Positions 20,881-31,130 of a stretch of 64,000 nucleotides of DNA are shown here, piece after piece. The position numbers and the translations under genes are program-made. Within the stretch, counting starts at the first letter, position 1; every line of letters begins with the position of its first letter. The stretch covers positions 148,860,739 to 148,924,738 of the forward strand of contig OU015499.1 in NCBI GenBank assembly GCA_907164885.2. Reading direction: 5' to 3'. The DNA is from Dolomedes plantarius (Eukaryota; Arthropoda; Arachnida; Araneae; Dolomedidae). The notes under the pieces were generated by a model that saw nothing but the letters and a program-made list of their open reading frames with translations, did not search any database and was not told the DNA's origin.

Positions 20881-22289
20881 CTTCCGACGACAGTACGAAG
20901 AACCACGGTTGGCATAGTGCCAAAACTATTCTATTCGCGCTGTAGGCAACGAAGTGGTGATTGATAACCCTCCATACCATTCAATGCAGTTAAATAAAGT
21001 GCCCAATTCATCGAATAGAAAACAAGAAATTATGGACTGGCTTGCTTCAAATAATATTCCATGTTCAAGTGATTTGCGAAAAATTGAATTATTAGATTTA
21101 GTTAAGAGAAATCAGCCTAGAACAAAACTATATAAATTCGACACTATGCTCCAAGATAATGGATTTGCAGCGCTCCCACCTTATCATTGCGATATCAACG
21201 CCATAGAATATGTATGGGCAGAAATAAAGAATCATATTCGGAATCTTAACGTGGCAGGAGATCTGAACTTATCGAGACTATTAACATTTTCGAATGAGGC
21301 TATTGAAAACGTTACTACTGAACACTGGGGAAAATATTGCTGTCATGTTGTTTCATTAGAAAATATGTATTGGAAAAGGGATGGTGTGATTGAAGATTCG
21401 GTTGATCCTCTGCAAATAGATATTTCAGACACGGACAGTGATTCGGATATTTCATCAGATGAATATTAAGATTTTTCATTGATTTTATTTAATAGTTTTT
21501 GATGCAAAAATAAAAAAATATTTTTTTTAGCGATCACTGATGTATTTTTTCTGCAGCTCTTATAAATATCACAGTGAATTTAAGTACACCATTTTTTAAA
21601 TTAATTTAATTTACAATAAAATGCATTTTTAAAATCTAGATTTTTAATTATCATAGAAGACTGAAATTATAAATTTGTATCTCATATTCACACTTCGATA
21701 ATTTATAAAATTATGAGAAAGTTTTATCTTTAGTTCATTTTAAATTTTTTATTGCTAATCACAAAAGATTGAAAATTTTGAGTTGTATATCCTAATTATT
21801 TCTGCAAATTGTAAATCTGCGAATCAAATATACTATTTTTATTGCATTATATATACATATATTTATGTTATTACAATATATCACTTAAAAATGGAATTTT
21901 TCAAACCGTCATTTTAATATGTTTTTCGGTTTTTATTTCTACATTCAATCAAAAGAAAAATTCTGAAAAAGAAAGATGGTGAAAAACATTCTTTCGCAGT
22001 TCTTAAACAAAAACACCCGAAAATATCCACTCCTATAACACTCCTATTTTTTAAATAGACTTGCTTCTTTCTTTTTATTATTTTGAAATTATTATTCACA
22101 TATTCGATCAAAAATAAAGTTTTAAAAAATAAATTTAAAATTGCGGACAAAAAGCAGTCTGAAATACATTCCGTATTTCATAAACAAACACATCCGAAAA
22201 TATGACGTTTCCCCCTATTTTTTAAGTAGACTAGCTTTTCTCGCGCATGCGTAACAGCTTCCAAGGACTTTGCTTCCTTGGTCGTACAG
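20881..22289 (+). mobile_element. Internally deleted DD80E (Sailor-like) transposon, copy 1
   Basis: The left end CTTCCGACGACAGTACGAAG and the following GGTTGGCATAGTGCCAAAAC match, inverted, the right end of copy 2 (about 23634-23692). The right end (…TTGGTCGTACAG) matches the inverted left end of copy 2. The 5' TIR is followed almost immediately by the C-terminal half of the transposase, so the N-terminal half is deleted. Flanking TA duplications are not preserved. The 3' part (22000-22275) is about 90% identical, inverted, to 22962-23210. Confidence 0.75.
20954..21469 (+). pseudogene. DDE transposase C-terminal half, DD80E spacing (Sailor-like)
   Basis: The ORF opens with VIDNPPYHSMQLNKVPNSSN, containing the second catalytic Asp (D4 of the frame), and the catalytic Glu lies in LPPYHCDINAIEYVWAEIKN (E85). 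Eighty residues separate them, far beyond the 34-39 of Tc1/mariner and close to the DD82E described for the Sailor family of the IS630-Tc1-mariner group; the family call follows from that spacing. The tail ends in an acidic run (DISDTDSDSDISSDEY). The start shown is the first possible codon after a deletion; the first D and the HTH are missing. The frame is open to TAA at 21467-21469, so this half is little decayed. Confidence 0.75.
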
Positions 22290-22798
22290 TTTTCGGTCCG
22301 TAAGACTCACCTTTTTACATAAAAAATGGACTTAAAATTGGGGTTCAACTTATGGTCCGAAGGTAACATTAAAATAAAATTAATATTTTATTATATCTAT
22401 TATTTATTATGTACTTTTTTATCTTTATTAAGTAAGAAAGTGAAAATATCTTTATATACCTTACAAAATATTCATTTCTAAAAATCATTCCATAAATTTG
22501 AGGCGCGTGTTATCGTCCGAAAAACGTTATATACATACGTATGGTGGTCGAGTCACGTAAAATAGGGCATGGCTGCAATGTCCTCCAAGTTCTCAAATTT
22601 ACCTCTGGAGGTGCGGGGTCAAGTGTTCCGGTCTCGTCCCTTGACTCGGTTCAAAATTACGGGACCGGTCATTCAGCCAAGTCGGACTCCGATCCTTGTG
22701 GTGCTAGTTCAAAACAGGAGCCGTACCTTCATCGCACATAGCCTTCAGGACTTCATTTGATGTTGCTGTCGGTCAAGTGGCATAAGCAACAACATACG
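22290..22798. other. Spacer between the two DD80E copies, possible MITE
   Basis: 22287-22524 has loosely inverted ends (CAGTTTTCGGTCCG and, inverted, ACGTTTTTCGGACGATAA), a possible MITE of low certainty. The rest (22540-22798) is GC-richer with no recognised coding. Confidence 0.3.
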
Positions 22799-22931
22799 TA
22801 GTGAAACTTCTCTATAGCGGTCAGTGATGGTTCCGATAAAAAGTGGCCGTCGAAAAGGGGTCCTATGACATTTCTTATGGACTCTTGAATTGATACTGAA
22901 CAAAATAGGCCCGTTTAGAGAATTTTCACTG
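22799..22931. mobile_element. pogo-like MITE sharing a TA with the next element
   Basis: Left end GTGAAACTTCTCTATAGCGG, right end inverted CAGTGAAAATTCTCTAAACG; internal CAGTGATGGTTCCGATAAAA. It belongs to the same family as 37329-37498 and the relic ends at 15934-16001 and 25368-25431. Its right-hand TA (22932-22933) is also the left TA of DD80E copy 2. Confidence 0.65.
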
Positions 22932-22933
22932 TA

Positions 22934-23692
22934 CTGTCCGACCACGGAAGCAAGGTCCCTGGAAGCTGTTACGCATGCGCGAGAAAAGCTAGTCTACTTA
23001 GAAAATAGGGGAAAACGTCATATTTTCGGATGTGTTTGTTTATGAAATACGGAATGTATTTCAGAGTGCTTTTTGTCCGCAATTTTAAAGTTATTTTTTA
23101 AAACTTTATTTTTGATCAAATATGTGAATAATTTCAAAATAATAAAAAGAAAGAAGCAAATCTATTTAAAAAAATAGGAGTTTTATAGGAGTGGATATTT
23201 TCGGATTACATCACAATCAAAATTATCTAAAGCTACGTTTTCGGTGGTTCTTTTTTTCTGACGTTTCCTCGGAGATTCAAATTTTGGAGTTTCTTCACCC
23301 TTTGCTTCTCTGCGTATTCTTTTTACACTGGACATTGATATCCCGGTCATTTCACTAGCTCTCTTTAGGGATTGCGAAAGTGGAACAATAACATTTCCTT
23401 CTAGTGCTTCTTTATCACACAATTTAATTACATTGTGTATTATACGTTTACAATCACTACGGAACGGCTTATTCCGAGCAGTTGTGTTAGGTAAAGGATC
23501 CAGTAATTTTAATATAATAATCAAAATAACAGACGAGGAAAAAGTAAGCAAGCGCATTTAGTAACCGATTCTAAAGAATGTCGAGAGAACACGTGACTTT
23601 TCCCCTTCCTTCCTCTGCAGCCTTACCTACAGCGTGAATAGAATCGTTTTGGCACTATGCCAACCGTGGTTCTTCGTACTGTGGTCGGACAG
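22934..23692 (-). mobile_element. Internally deleted DD80E (Sailor-like) transposon, copy 2
   Basis: Ends CTGTCCGACCACGG (left) and inverted CTGTCCGACCACAG (right) form a 12-bp TIR core, each bounded by TA (22932-22933, 23693-23694). At 759 bp it keeps the 5' region with the transposase N-terminus and the 3' subterminal region but lacks the catalytic half. It therefore complements copy 1, which kept the C-terminal half. Confidence 0.8.
23200..23557 (-). pseudogene. N-terminal DNA-binding part of the DD80E transposase
   Basis: The minus-strand ORF contains PLSQSLKRASEMTGISMSSV followed by KRIRREAKGEETPKFESPRK and LDNFDCDVIRKY. This is the HTH plus LDDFD.CVIRR..HEFY pattern of arthropod DDE proteins of this family. 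It ends where the internal deletion starts. The first ATG-like start cannot be fixed because the ORF runs out near 23557. Confidence 0.65.
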
Positions 23693-23795
23693 TATATGCA
23701 TTCTTCTAAAGCAGAGGATACTCGAATTGCGGCTTTTATGTGCGGTCCCAGACACTAACACTCATTATCCGGCACGTCATTTTGTAAATAAAATT

Positions 23796-23845
<50 letters not shown>

Positions 23846-23849
<4 letters not shown>

Positions 23850-24352
23850 CAGTTCCGTAAATGACTGACCAAACCGCTGGACTTAAAGGGCTGAAATGTT
23901 GCATGGCGATTTTTCTTATAGTGTAGGGGTGCACTGAGAAAGATTTTTGAAAAATTCTTGGATTTTTTAAAATTAAATTTTTAAGCTGTTTTTGTAAAAT
24001 TCTTTAAAGTTTGCATTTAAAATAACAAACTGAAGGTTATAAAATTTATATCACGAGAAAGATCATAAAATTTCCTTTAAAATGAAATCTTTTTCGAATC
24101 TTTACCTTCATTTTCTGATTTTTGGTGAATTTTCAAAGATTATTTTTAGAATTTAACTTATTAAATGCTGATCACGTGGTTTCTTTTCTTTTTGTGATAC
24201 TTCAAATTAATTTTGCGTCATGTGCATAACAACGAAATAAATTTACAAAAAAAAATGTTTTTTTTTTCTTTCTAATGCGGCAGACGATTGGACACCGATT
24301 TAGTAAAAAAATGAGATGAAAAAATACCTGGGCAACGCAGGGTAAGCAGCTA

Positions 24353-24353
<1 letters not shown>
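23846..24353 (+). mobile_element. Non-autonomous Helitron
   Basis: The 5' part (ACAGTTCCGTAAATGACTGA, then CCAAACCGCTGGAC.TAAAGG) matches the minus-strand Helitron at 36114-36982 over about 440 bp. The 3' end has a hairpin (CCTG..CAGG) followed by GTAAGCAGCTAG and T at 24354. The exact 5' base is lost in a (TA)n tract that begins at 23797. No ORF of note. Confidence 0.75.
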
Positions 24354-24401
<48 letters not shown>

Positions 24402-24610
24402 TTTATTCCACATTTTCCTTAGAAATCTTTCTTTTTTTGTCTTAACAAGATATAATGGTCACTAAATAGCCAAATTATGGGAGGTACATGATACAGTTAA
24501 CAATGTTTGCAGTAAAGTTGTACATTGACCTATATTTTCCATCATCAATGGCACGTTTCCTGACACATTTTGTTGACAAGAGGTCTAGCAGATGACCTCT
24601 TCTAGTCCTC
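24354..24610. other. (TA)n tract and AT-rich spacer
   Basis: (TA)n at 24354-24397 beside the Helitron terminus, then non-coding DNA. Confidence 0.6.
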
Positions 24611-24714
24611 TGCTAGAAGAGTGTTACATTTCAAAATAGCCATATTTTCAGGAAGAGCTAAAGAAGAAATAGCTTTTCCTGAAAATGACTTTGAGATGTA
24701 ACACTCTTCTAGCA
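24611..24714. repeat. Short perfect-looking hairpin (MITE or small-RNA hairpin)
   Basis: Arms starting TGCTAGAAGAGTGTTACAT are complementary over about 45 bases with one 5-nt bulge and a loop of about 10 nt. No TA or other duplication is obvious on the left; a (TA)n tract follows on the right at 24722. Size and shape fit a miRNA-like hairpin or a very small fold-back MITE. Confidence 0.6.
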
Positions 24715-24720
24715 CAGGTG

Positions 24721-24721
<1 letters not shown>

Positions 24722-24805
<84 letters not shown>
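24722..24805. repeat. (TA)n microsatellite
   Basis: About 40 TA units. The ORF across it encodes only an artefactual Tyr-Ile repeat. Confidence 0.95.
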
Positions 24806-24807
<2 letters not shown>

Positions 24808-24829
24808 TATATGAGGGATTTATGCGAAA

Positions 24830-25320
24830 TCACTTCTTATGCCATAGTAATATTCTCTGTTGCTATGCTAGCCAGAGACGCACCAAGCCCTTCTTGCGAC
24901 ATTCTTTGAGGGAACAGTCGAGGGTTGAATGACCCCGGCTTGGAGGTGATTCGAAGCGTAGTGTGGAAAAATGCGCTGTGCACGAGAGAGAGAGGGACAG
25001 ACCTCGTTGAGGGAGTTTGTGTTTAGGACTCCGTGCGAGGCACGAGAGAGATTGTAATTCGAACGGGGAGAGTCAAGGCCTGCGTTGTGGTGCATTTGAT
25101 GGGAGCGAGAAAGCTGCCCGATCTTTTGTTCTGTCGAAGGGAAGCGAAGCTATCCCGTGATTATTGTTATATTGTACCGGATACAGTAAAGTAGGCTCTC
25201 CAGCATATCGTAATTGCTATCTCCATTAATAAATGATTATTGTTAAGTTTTAAAAAGCATAGTTGATTTATGACTCAAGTGTGTTGTTCTTAGACACCCC
25301 TAGACGCCGCCAGGTTTACA
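24830..25320. other. GC-richer block, possible solo LTR
   Basis: Starts TGAGGGATTTATGCG and ends about CCGCCAGGTTTACA. It contains a GAGAGAGAG tract and a polyadenylation-like ATTAATAAATG late in the block, as in LTRs. No target duplication or coding part was found, so this is a guess. A (CA)n(TA)n tract follows at 25330-25362. Confidence 0.3.
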
Positions 25321-25329
25321 GGAAAATCT

Positions 25330-25363
<34 letters not shown>

Positions 25364-26462
25364 GAAGCTAAGTCATGGTTCCGTAAAAAAGTGACCGTTG
25401 TGCGGGGTGGCCTTATAGAAAAGTTTCACTGTTCTTACAACGAACACAACTGAACGCATTTGTTTGCCTTTGCCTCGGTTTCCTCACTTAGGGGTACAAG
25501 CAGAAGTTGTTCATTAATCTTAGTGAGTCGTCGTTCGTCGTATGTGTACGGAGCCTTCACTTCGGCTTTTTTCTTGGGAATTTCATTTCCAGTAGGAAAT
25601 TTACTTTCGTTGTTCGTTGTCGTAACTGAATAGAGTTGGGAAAATATACAATAATTCACTACACAATATGACCGAACGGCTGCACAAGCATTCGATTTGC
25701 TCAAGTGGTCCCTAACCGAATTTCATACCGAAATTCCCATGAGTTCGTCCGCCGTCGTTCGGTGTTTTTATAGGCGCATTTATGGGCATCTTGACCACCG
25801 ATTAAGTTCTTCAGCGTTCTTCGTTATGGATACTGAACACCGAGACATCCCAGAGTTAGTGTGTTATTTTTACTTTCTTTGGCTAGTTGATAGCTTGCTT
25901 AGTATTTTCCATTCTTCAGATTGTTACATGCATGTTCTGTAGGATGTTGCGCGTCAAACCAGGATGAACAATCTATTGAAAGACCTATCTCACTCATCGC
26001 TGTCTGATTTCCCCTGTGTATTGCCTAGTGTAGTTGCATTTTGCATTCTTGTAAATCCATTGAAAGGTCTATCTCATCGCTCTTCAATTTCCCCCGTGTC
26101 CATCCCAATACAGTTGTCGTCTTTTGTATTCTAGAAAAGGTCATCTGAATGCTAAATCACTTGGAATTATTTTCCTTGGCTTTCGATGTTGCAGTTTTAG
26201 AATACGAGTCATAAAAACTAGAATTACATTTTTGATCCTGTGTTGGTAAAGCTTGCGTGTTAGAAAGATTTTACTTGCCAATGAGTTCCACGGAAACACC
26301 TTGCTGAGGTGTGAGGTATGTCCAAAAGGAATTGTACTGTGACAGTCATGAAAATTATTACAATCTCTATTTGTGCAGTGTAACCTTGTATGTGAGAGTA
26401 TAGTTTATTGAAGGATTTAAAAACACGAATATCTCATTACTTTTATTTTTATATCGTTGCAG

Positions 26463-26730
26463 GTGACAATACGCCCTGTTAGTAGATGTGCTGCTGAAAA
26501 TTTCGTTCGAATCTTATCGGCCAGAAAACACTTCTCAGACGCAAAAATGTTTATGCATTGTAAAAGAATAACTGACCATATAAGATTCTCATCAACGGAA
26601 ATGTATGTTCTGCATCCATCTTTTCCTTCAAGCATCGTGTTTCCAAAGGAATAATAAAAAATAAAAAATTAAGTTGGATTAGAGAAACTTAATCTATTCG
26701 TGTTTTATCACATTACCCGTCCTTTTGGAC
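26463..26730 (+). promoter_or_regulatory. Putative 5' leader exon start of the zinc-finger gene, copy 2
   Basis: It follows a pyrimidine-rich run and TATCGTTGCAG, matching copy 1. No long ORF. It contains CTTCAAGCATCGTGTTTCC, shared with copy 1 just before the coding start. The mRNA structure is inference. Confidence 0.4.
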
Positions 26731-28695
26731 ATGGAGTACGAAATGACTTTTAACGATTCCGACAAAAGAAAAATTTCAGGCGCAAGTTATTCTTCCCAGG
26801 AGTACCCTAACGAAACCGAGGAGATATCTACTCTCAGTGATTCGTGCGTTTCAAACGGAACTGACGCCACTGAAGAACACCTCAACTTGAAGCACGGAGA
26901 GACTATTTCCGAATGCGAAAACGTCTCCGCTCAACCGATTCACCGAAACACACATACACACGAACACACGGGTGAAAAACCCTTCATGTGCGATGTTTGT
27001 AAAAAAGGATTTTCTTTCAAGAGCGTACTCAACAGACACTTGCGCGCCCACACGGGAGAGAAACCTCACGTCTGCGGTGTGTGTCAGAAAGGATTTTCTC
27101 AGCAGACGCATCTGAAGCAGCATCTGCTCACCCACACGGGAGAGAAACCTTTTTCCTGCGATATCTGCCAGAAGGGGTTCACCCTGAAGGTGGCTTTGAA
27201 GAATCACCTGCTCACACACACGAGAGATAAACCTTTCGTCTGCGATGTCTGCCACAGAGATTTCGCCCAGCAGGCACACCTGAAGAAACACATGCTGACC
27301 CACATGGGAGAGAAACCTTTTTTTTGCGATGTCTGCCAGAGAGTGTTCGCCCGGAAGGCAGATCTGAAGTCACACCAGCGCACCCACACCGGAGAGAAAC
27401 CTCACGTCTGCGGTGTGTGTCAGAAAGGATTCGCCCAGCAGGCACATCTGAAGCAGCACCTGTTCACCCACACAGAAGATAAACCTTTCGTCTGCGGTGT
27501 CTGCCACGGAGGATTCACCCGCCAGGAGTCCCTGGAGGTACACTTGCGCACCCACACGGGAGAAAAACCTTACGTCTGCGATGTCTGCCACAGAGGGTTC
27601 ACCCGGCAGAGATACCTGAAGATACACCTGCTCACCCACACAGGTGAAAAACCTCACGTCTGCGATGTCTGCCAGAGAGGGTTCGCCCGGCAGAGAGACC
27701 TGAAGGTACACCTGCGAACCCATACCGGAGAAAAACCTCACGTCTGCGGTGTGTGCCAGAGACGATTCGCCCATAAGATGAACCTGAAGACACACCTTCG
27801 CACCCACACCGGAGAAAAACCTCACGTATGCGATGTGTGCCAGAGACGGTTCGTCTACTACGAGTCCCTGAAGGTACACCTTCGCACCCACACCGGAGAC
27901 AAACCTCACGTCTGCGATGTGTGCCAGAGACGATTCGTACATAAGATGAACCTGAAGACACACCTTCGCACCCACACCGGAGAAAAACCTCACGTCTGTG
28001 GTGTGTGCCAGAGAGGGTTCACTCATCGGGAGACCCTGAAGGTACACCTGCGCACCCACACCGGAGATAAACCTCACGTTTGCGGTGTGTGCCAGAAAAG
28101 ATTTGCCTGGAAGTCGAGCCTAATGGTCCACCTGCGCTCCCACACCGGAGAAAACCCTCATGTCTGCAGTGTGTGCCAGAAAGGATTTGCCAATAAAAGC
28201 AACCTAAGATTCCACCTGCGCACCCACAACGGAGAAACACCTCACGTCTGCAGTGTGTGTCAGAAAGGATTTGCCAGACAAAGCAACCTAATATTCCACC
28301 TGCGCACCCACAACGGAGAAACACCTCACGTCTGCGGCGTGTGCCGGAGAGTATTCACCCAGGAGCGCCATCTGAATCAGCACCTGGTCTTCCACAGGGA
28401 AGAGATGCCTTTCTCATGCGACGTGTGCGGGAAGCGGTTCTACGAGAAGAAGAACCTTGATAGGCACATTGGCATCCACACTGCAGATAAGCCTTTAGTT
28501 TGCAGCGTGTCCGTGGGCGGATTCTCGGACGCGGGCCGCCTCAAGGAACACTTCAGTAACTACACTGGGGAAAAACCGTTCATCTGCAAGGTGTGCGAGA
28601 AGGGGTTTTTCCTGCAATGCAGCTTGATCAGACACAACAAGATTCACCTGGGAGAAGTTTCATTCATCAAAGAGGAAATTCTGGACGAGGGCTAA
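26731..28695 (+). CDS. C2H2 zinc-finger protein, 19 canonical fingers (copy 2, full length)
   Basis: 654 aa from ATG 26731 ([14 protein letters not shown]); the in-frame TTG two codons upstream is not used as a start. Residues 1-85 are acidic and Ser/Thr-rich, like copy 1. About residue 87 onward there are nineteen C-x2-C-x12-H-x3-H fingers plus one degenerate unit (CSVSVGGF...HFSNY: second Cys to Ser, last His to Tyr) between fingers 18 and the last. Linkers are mostly HTGEKPH, but fingers 15-17 use HNGETPH. Fingers 10-11 and 12-13 repeat as a two-finger module (HKMNLKTH then ESLKVH/ETLKVH), and 15-16 are near-copies. The acidic end [12 protein letters not shown] follows the last finger. It is presumably a nuclear DNA-binding protein; no KRAB, SCAN, BTB or ZAD domain is visible. 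A (TA)n tract and a Tc1 element follow within 100 bases of the stop. Confidence 0.92.
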   Translation: MEYEMTFNDSDKRKISGASYSSQEYPNETEEISTLSDSCVSNGTDATEEHLNLKHGETISECENVSAQPIHRNTHTHEHTGEKPFMCDVCKKGFSFKSVLNRHLRAHTGEKPHVCGVCQKGFSQQTHLKQHLLTHTGEKPFSCDICQKGFTLKVALKNHLLTHTRDKPFVCDVCHRDFAQQAHLKKHMLTHMGEKPFFCDVCQRVFARKADLKSHQRTHTGEKPHVCGVCQKGFAQQAHLKQHLFTHTEDKPFVCGVCHGGFTRQESLEVHLRTHTGEKPYVCDVCHRGFTRQRYLKIHLLTHTGEKPHVCDVCQRGFARQRDLKVHLRTHTGEKPHVCGVCQRRFAHKMNLKTHLRTHTGEKPHVCDVCQRRFVYYESLKVHLRTHTGDKPHVCDVCQRRFVHKMNLKTHLRTHTGEKPHVCGVCQRGFTHRETLKVHLRTHTGDKPHVCGVCQKRFAWKSSLMVHLRSHTGENPHVCSVCQKGFANKSNLRFHLRTHNGETPHVCSVCQKGFARQSNLIFHLRTHNGETPHVCGVCRRVFTQERHLNQHLVFHREEMPFSCDVCGKRFYEKKNLDRHIGIHTADKPLVCSVSVGGFSDAGRLKEHFSNYTGEKPFICKVCEKGFFLQCSLIRHNKIHLGEVSFIKEEILDEG

Positions 28696-28716
28696 AGTGT
28701 ATATCCACACACACTC

Positions 28717-28718
<2 letters not shown>

Positions 28719-28771
<53 letters not shown>
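28719..28771. repeat. (TA)n microsatellite
   Basis: Lies between the stop of zinc-finger copy 2 and the left TIR of the next Tc1 element. Confidence 0.95.
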
Positions 28772-28773
<2 letters not shown>

Positions 28774-28774
<1 letters not shown>

Positions 28775-29928
28775 TGCTGGCCATTGAAATTTGAACACCA
28801 GGAAGGAAAACAAATAACCAACCAAACTAATTATTACACACAGCTGCCGCCTCTGTCAGCTAAAACGGTTCTAACCCTGTTAGGCATTGAGTCGAACTGG
28901 GCTTGGATGACAGATATGGGCAAGTCATTCAATGCTTCTTCAAGTCTATGCCACACTTCGGTAGTGATTGTAGAACGGTGGCGGCCGAGTCTCTCAGCAT
29001 CTCATGACCAGATGTTCTCAAGGGGTGAGAGATCTGGAGAACGTGCTGGCCTGGGTAACTGTCGAAGTAGGTCAGGACACGACTGGCAACATGCGGTCTT
29101 GCGTTATCTTGTCGTAAGATGACGTCACCGAGGCCTCAAAGATGGGCACAGCCATCGGCCTTTAAGATGTGAGAAATGCAACGCTGGCTTTTCAGATTAC
29201 TGACGACGAGAACAAGAGGTGTTCGTGTCTTGTACCCAATGGCTGCCCATATCATCACACCAGGTGCAGGTCCCGTATGACGATATCGAATGCAAGCAAG
29301 CCACGTGCTTTCTCCTCGGTGCCTCCAGACACGGATACGCCCGTCATGAAGCTGCACTCAGAACCGGAGTCGTCGCTCTGTCCGTGCGGATACTTGTCGT
29401 GCTGCAAACAAGCCCATTTCCTGACACAAGGTTCGTGATGTGACTGTACGAACCTGCAAGGCCGACATGATAACATGTCTGGCCCCTCGGGCGTTAGTAG
29501 CGGGAGGCCGTTGAGATCCTGCATGGCGTTCAGTATGACCCTCCTGCAGCCATCAAGTCCATATTCGCATGACAACCGTTGGATTCCGACGAATGCGGGT
29601 TGCAATATCGCGGAACGATAAACCTCACTCTCCATAGGCCACGATCCTGCCGCTATCGAATTCCGATACGTGTTGGTAGCCGGTTCTCCTTATACGAGGC
29701 ATAACACGATCTTCTCACAAACAACCAACGTTCAAATGCGATTTCCAAATGAGAAACCCGCTACGTAACTTCCCTTTTATACAGAGTTTGAGATGCTTTT
29801 TCTACGTCCTGCGTCGTTCGATTGCGCTCAAATGCTAATCATTTGCATATCCCAGCATCTTCCCTTCATGCGAATTTGATGTTTGTATCATCCCTCCTTC
29901 ATGGTGTTGCAATTTTAATGGCCAGCAG
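28774..29928 (-). mobile_element. Tc1 transposon, 1155 bp
   Basis: Left end CTGCTGGCCATTGAAATTTG and inverted right end CTGCTGGCCATTAAAATTGC, bounded by TA (28772-28773, 29929-29930). The coding strand is minus. The transposase is decayed. Confidence 0.88.
28845..29690 (-). pseudogene. Tc1 transposase relic
   Basis: Recognisable pieces are HDGRIRVWRHRGESTWLAC, HTGPAPGVMIWAAIGYKTRT, RQDNARPHVASRVLTYFDS with the second catalytic D, and, in another frame, PLENIWS with the catalytic E followed by a stop, then RLGRHRSTITTEVWHRLEEA and FDSMPNRVRTVLADRGGSCV. At least two frameshifts and several stops. The family matches abundant spider Tc1 proteins by recollection. The N-terminal HTH is too eroded to place. 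Confidence 0.75.
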
Positions 29929-29930
29929 TA

Positions 29931-30730
29931 TATATATATATATTGATTGTATAGTAACATAATCCTATTGAAATAAATTATGCTGAATAAATCCTTTAAA
30001 ATATCATGTTTTTGTTGGCTTTATACTTGGTAGTTGTTTAATTTTTGTATCAGGTTTTAACTGTCATTTCATTTATTCAATGATTTTTTAACACATTTTG
30101 TGTTCTTAAGAAATCAAAAAAAGTGAATAAACTTTATATATAATGCTTTATTAAAATTACAAAATTGGTGTCTATTAATACCAAAATTTTGCTGTGTATC
30201 GTATACCAGAATATCTGTTTTAAAGAGAACATGTCCTCTTTTGTTGTCCCGATGTCTTCGTTCACTTTCTTTTTATTCTGATATTTACATTTGTCTTCTT
30301 TTTTCGTTATTTGCTTTCAGGTCAATCTTTTTTTATACCACATCTTCCTCTTCTGTCAATTAAAAATGTTTATTTCCTTTATTTTCTATGGCAAGTCATT
30401 AGTCAAGTGACTGACCGTAAAATTTGTCAAATATGATTTTTCATTACCAGTACGTAATGGGGCTACAGAAAGATTATTTTCGACGATGGGGCGCCACGGA
30501 CAAAGGCTAGAAATCGACCCAACATAAAAAGTATCAAATCAGTATTATCAGAGGCGTATAAATATCCCATGTAAGCCATTTACAGCCTTGTAGCAACTCC
30601 CTCGTGTTGAACCCCACCCTTCTCTGTTTGCCGCTTTGTCTTCTACTGGTTTTATACACATTCTTTGCTTTTGTTATTGATTGTCTTATTGTGAAACTTT
30701 TAATGCTTTGTACCTATTTATCATTTATAT
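29931..30730 (+). other. AT-rich interval with a possible hAT C-terminal relic
   Basis: Mostly non-coding. At 30444-30560 one frame reads LPVRNGATERLFSTMGRHGQ and, after a stop, YYQRRINIP, resembling the ERVFS/LFS part of a hAT dimerisation domain. I found no TIRs for it. The last 130 bases may belong to an older retroposon that continues at 36024 beyond the hAT block. Confidence 0.35.
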
Positions 30731-30902
30731 CAGGGGTCGGCAGCTTTTATAACTAGGGGACATATTTCAGAAATGCGGGAGTTCTGCGGGCACCACTGGG
30801 TGAAGAGGAAGAAGGGAGGGGGGGGTAATATTTAAACATGAAAATATTAATGCGACAAATTTTTAATACATAAATTCAAATTTTAATTTAAACAATATAA
30901 TC

Positions 30903-31130
30903 TTAAAATTGATAATGCATTATTTGACATCGCAAATCTGCGGTCAACTTGTTGCAATGTGGCACGTAAGTTGAATTCCCAGTTCTCGGGCATTGGTCCA
31001 AGTAAAGGTCAGTGGGGCTTGATCGGTACTTTGATTTTAACTGTTTCATATTAGAAAACAAAGATTCGAACAACAACACAGCCCCCCACGCTTTCGCGTA
31101 TCGGCAAAATAAACTGATTACTAGTCGCAC
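30903..31130 (-). pseudogene. hAT transposase C-terminal tail
   Basis: The ORF reads LLFESLFSNMKQLKSKYRSS and ends DLRCQIMHYQF. FESLFSNMK.IKSK.RSSLTD..L is the conserved C-terminal block of hAT proteins of the GTF2IRD2/EPM2AIP1-like type. Upstream coding is missing. Confidence 0.65.

Larger units (their letters stand above)
25366..28695 (+). other. Segmental duplication, zinc-finger locus copy 2
   Basis: This is the paralogue of 15934-20330 without the hAT and retroposon insertions, so it gives the pre-insertion state of both sites. It includes the shared relic pogo end (25368-25431), a conserved upstream mini-ORF (from ATG 25825: MDTEHRDIPELV), the splice-acceptor-like AG at 26461-26462 and the ORF at 26731. 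Confidence 0.85.

Noticed and set aside
25435..25704. 89-aa minus-strand ORF upstream of zinc-finger copy 2 as a divergent gene
   Set aside because: It begins with TTG and the matching stretch in copy 1 has stops, so there is no sign of coding constraint.
29169..29443. Plus-strand ORFs across 28.9-29.5 kb
   Set aside because: They are opposite-strand frames of the Tc1 transposase relic, whose motifs are on the minus strand.
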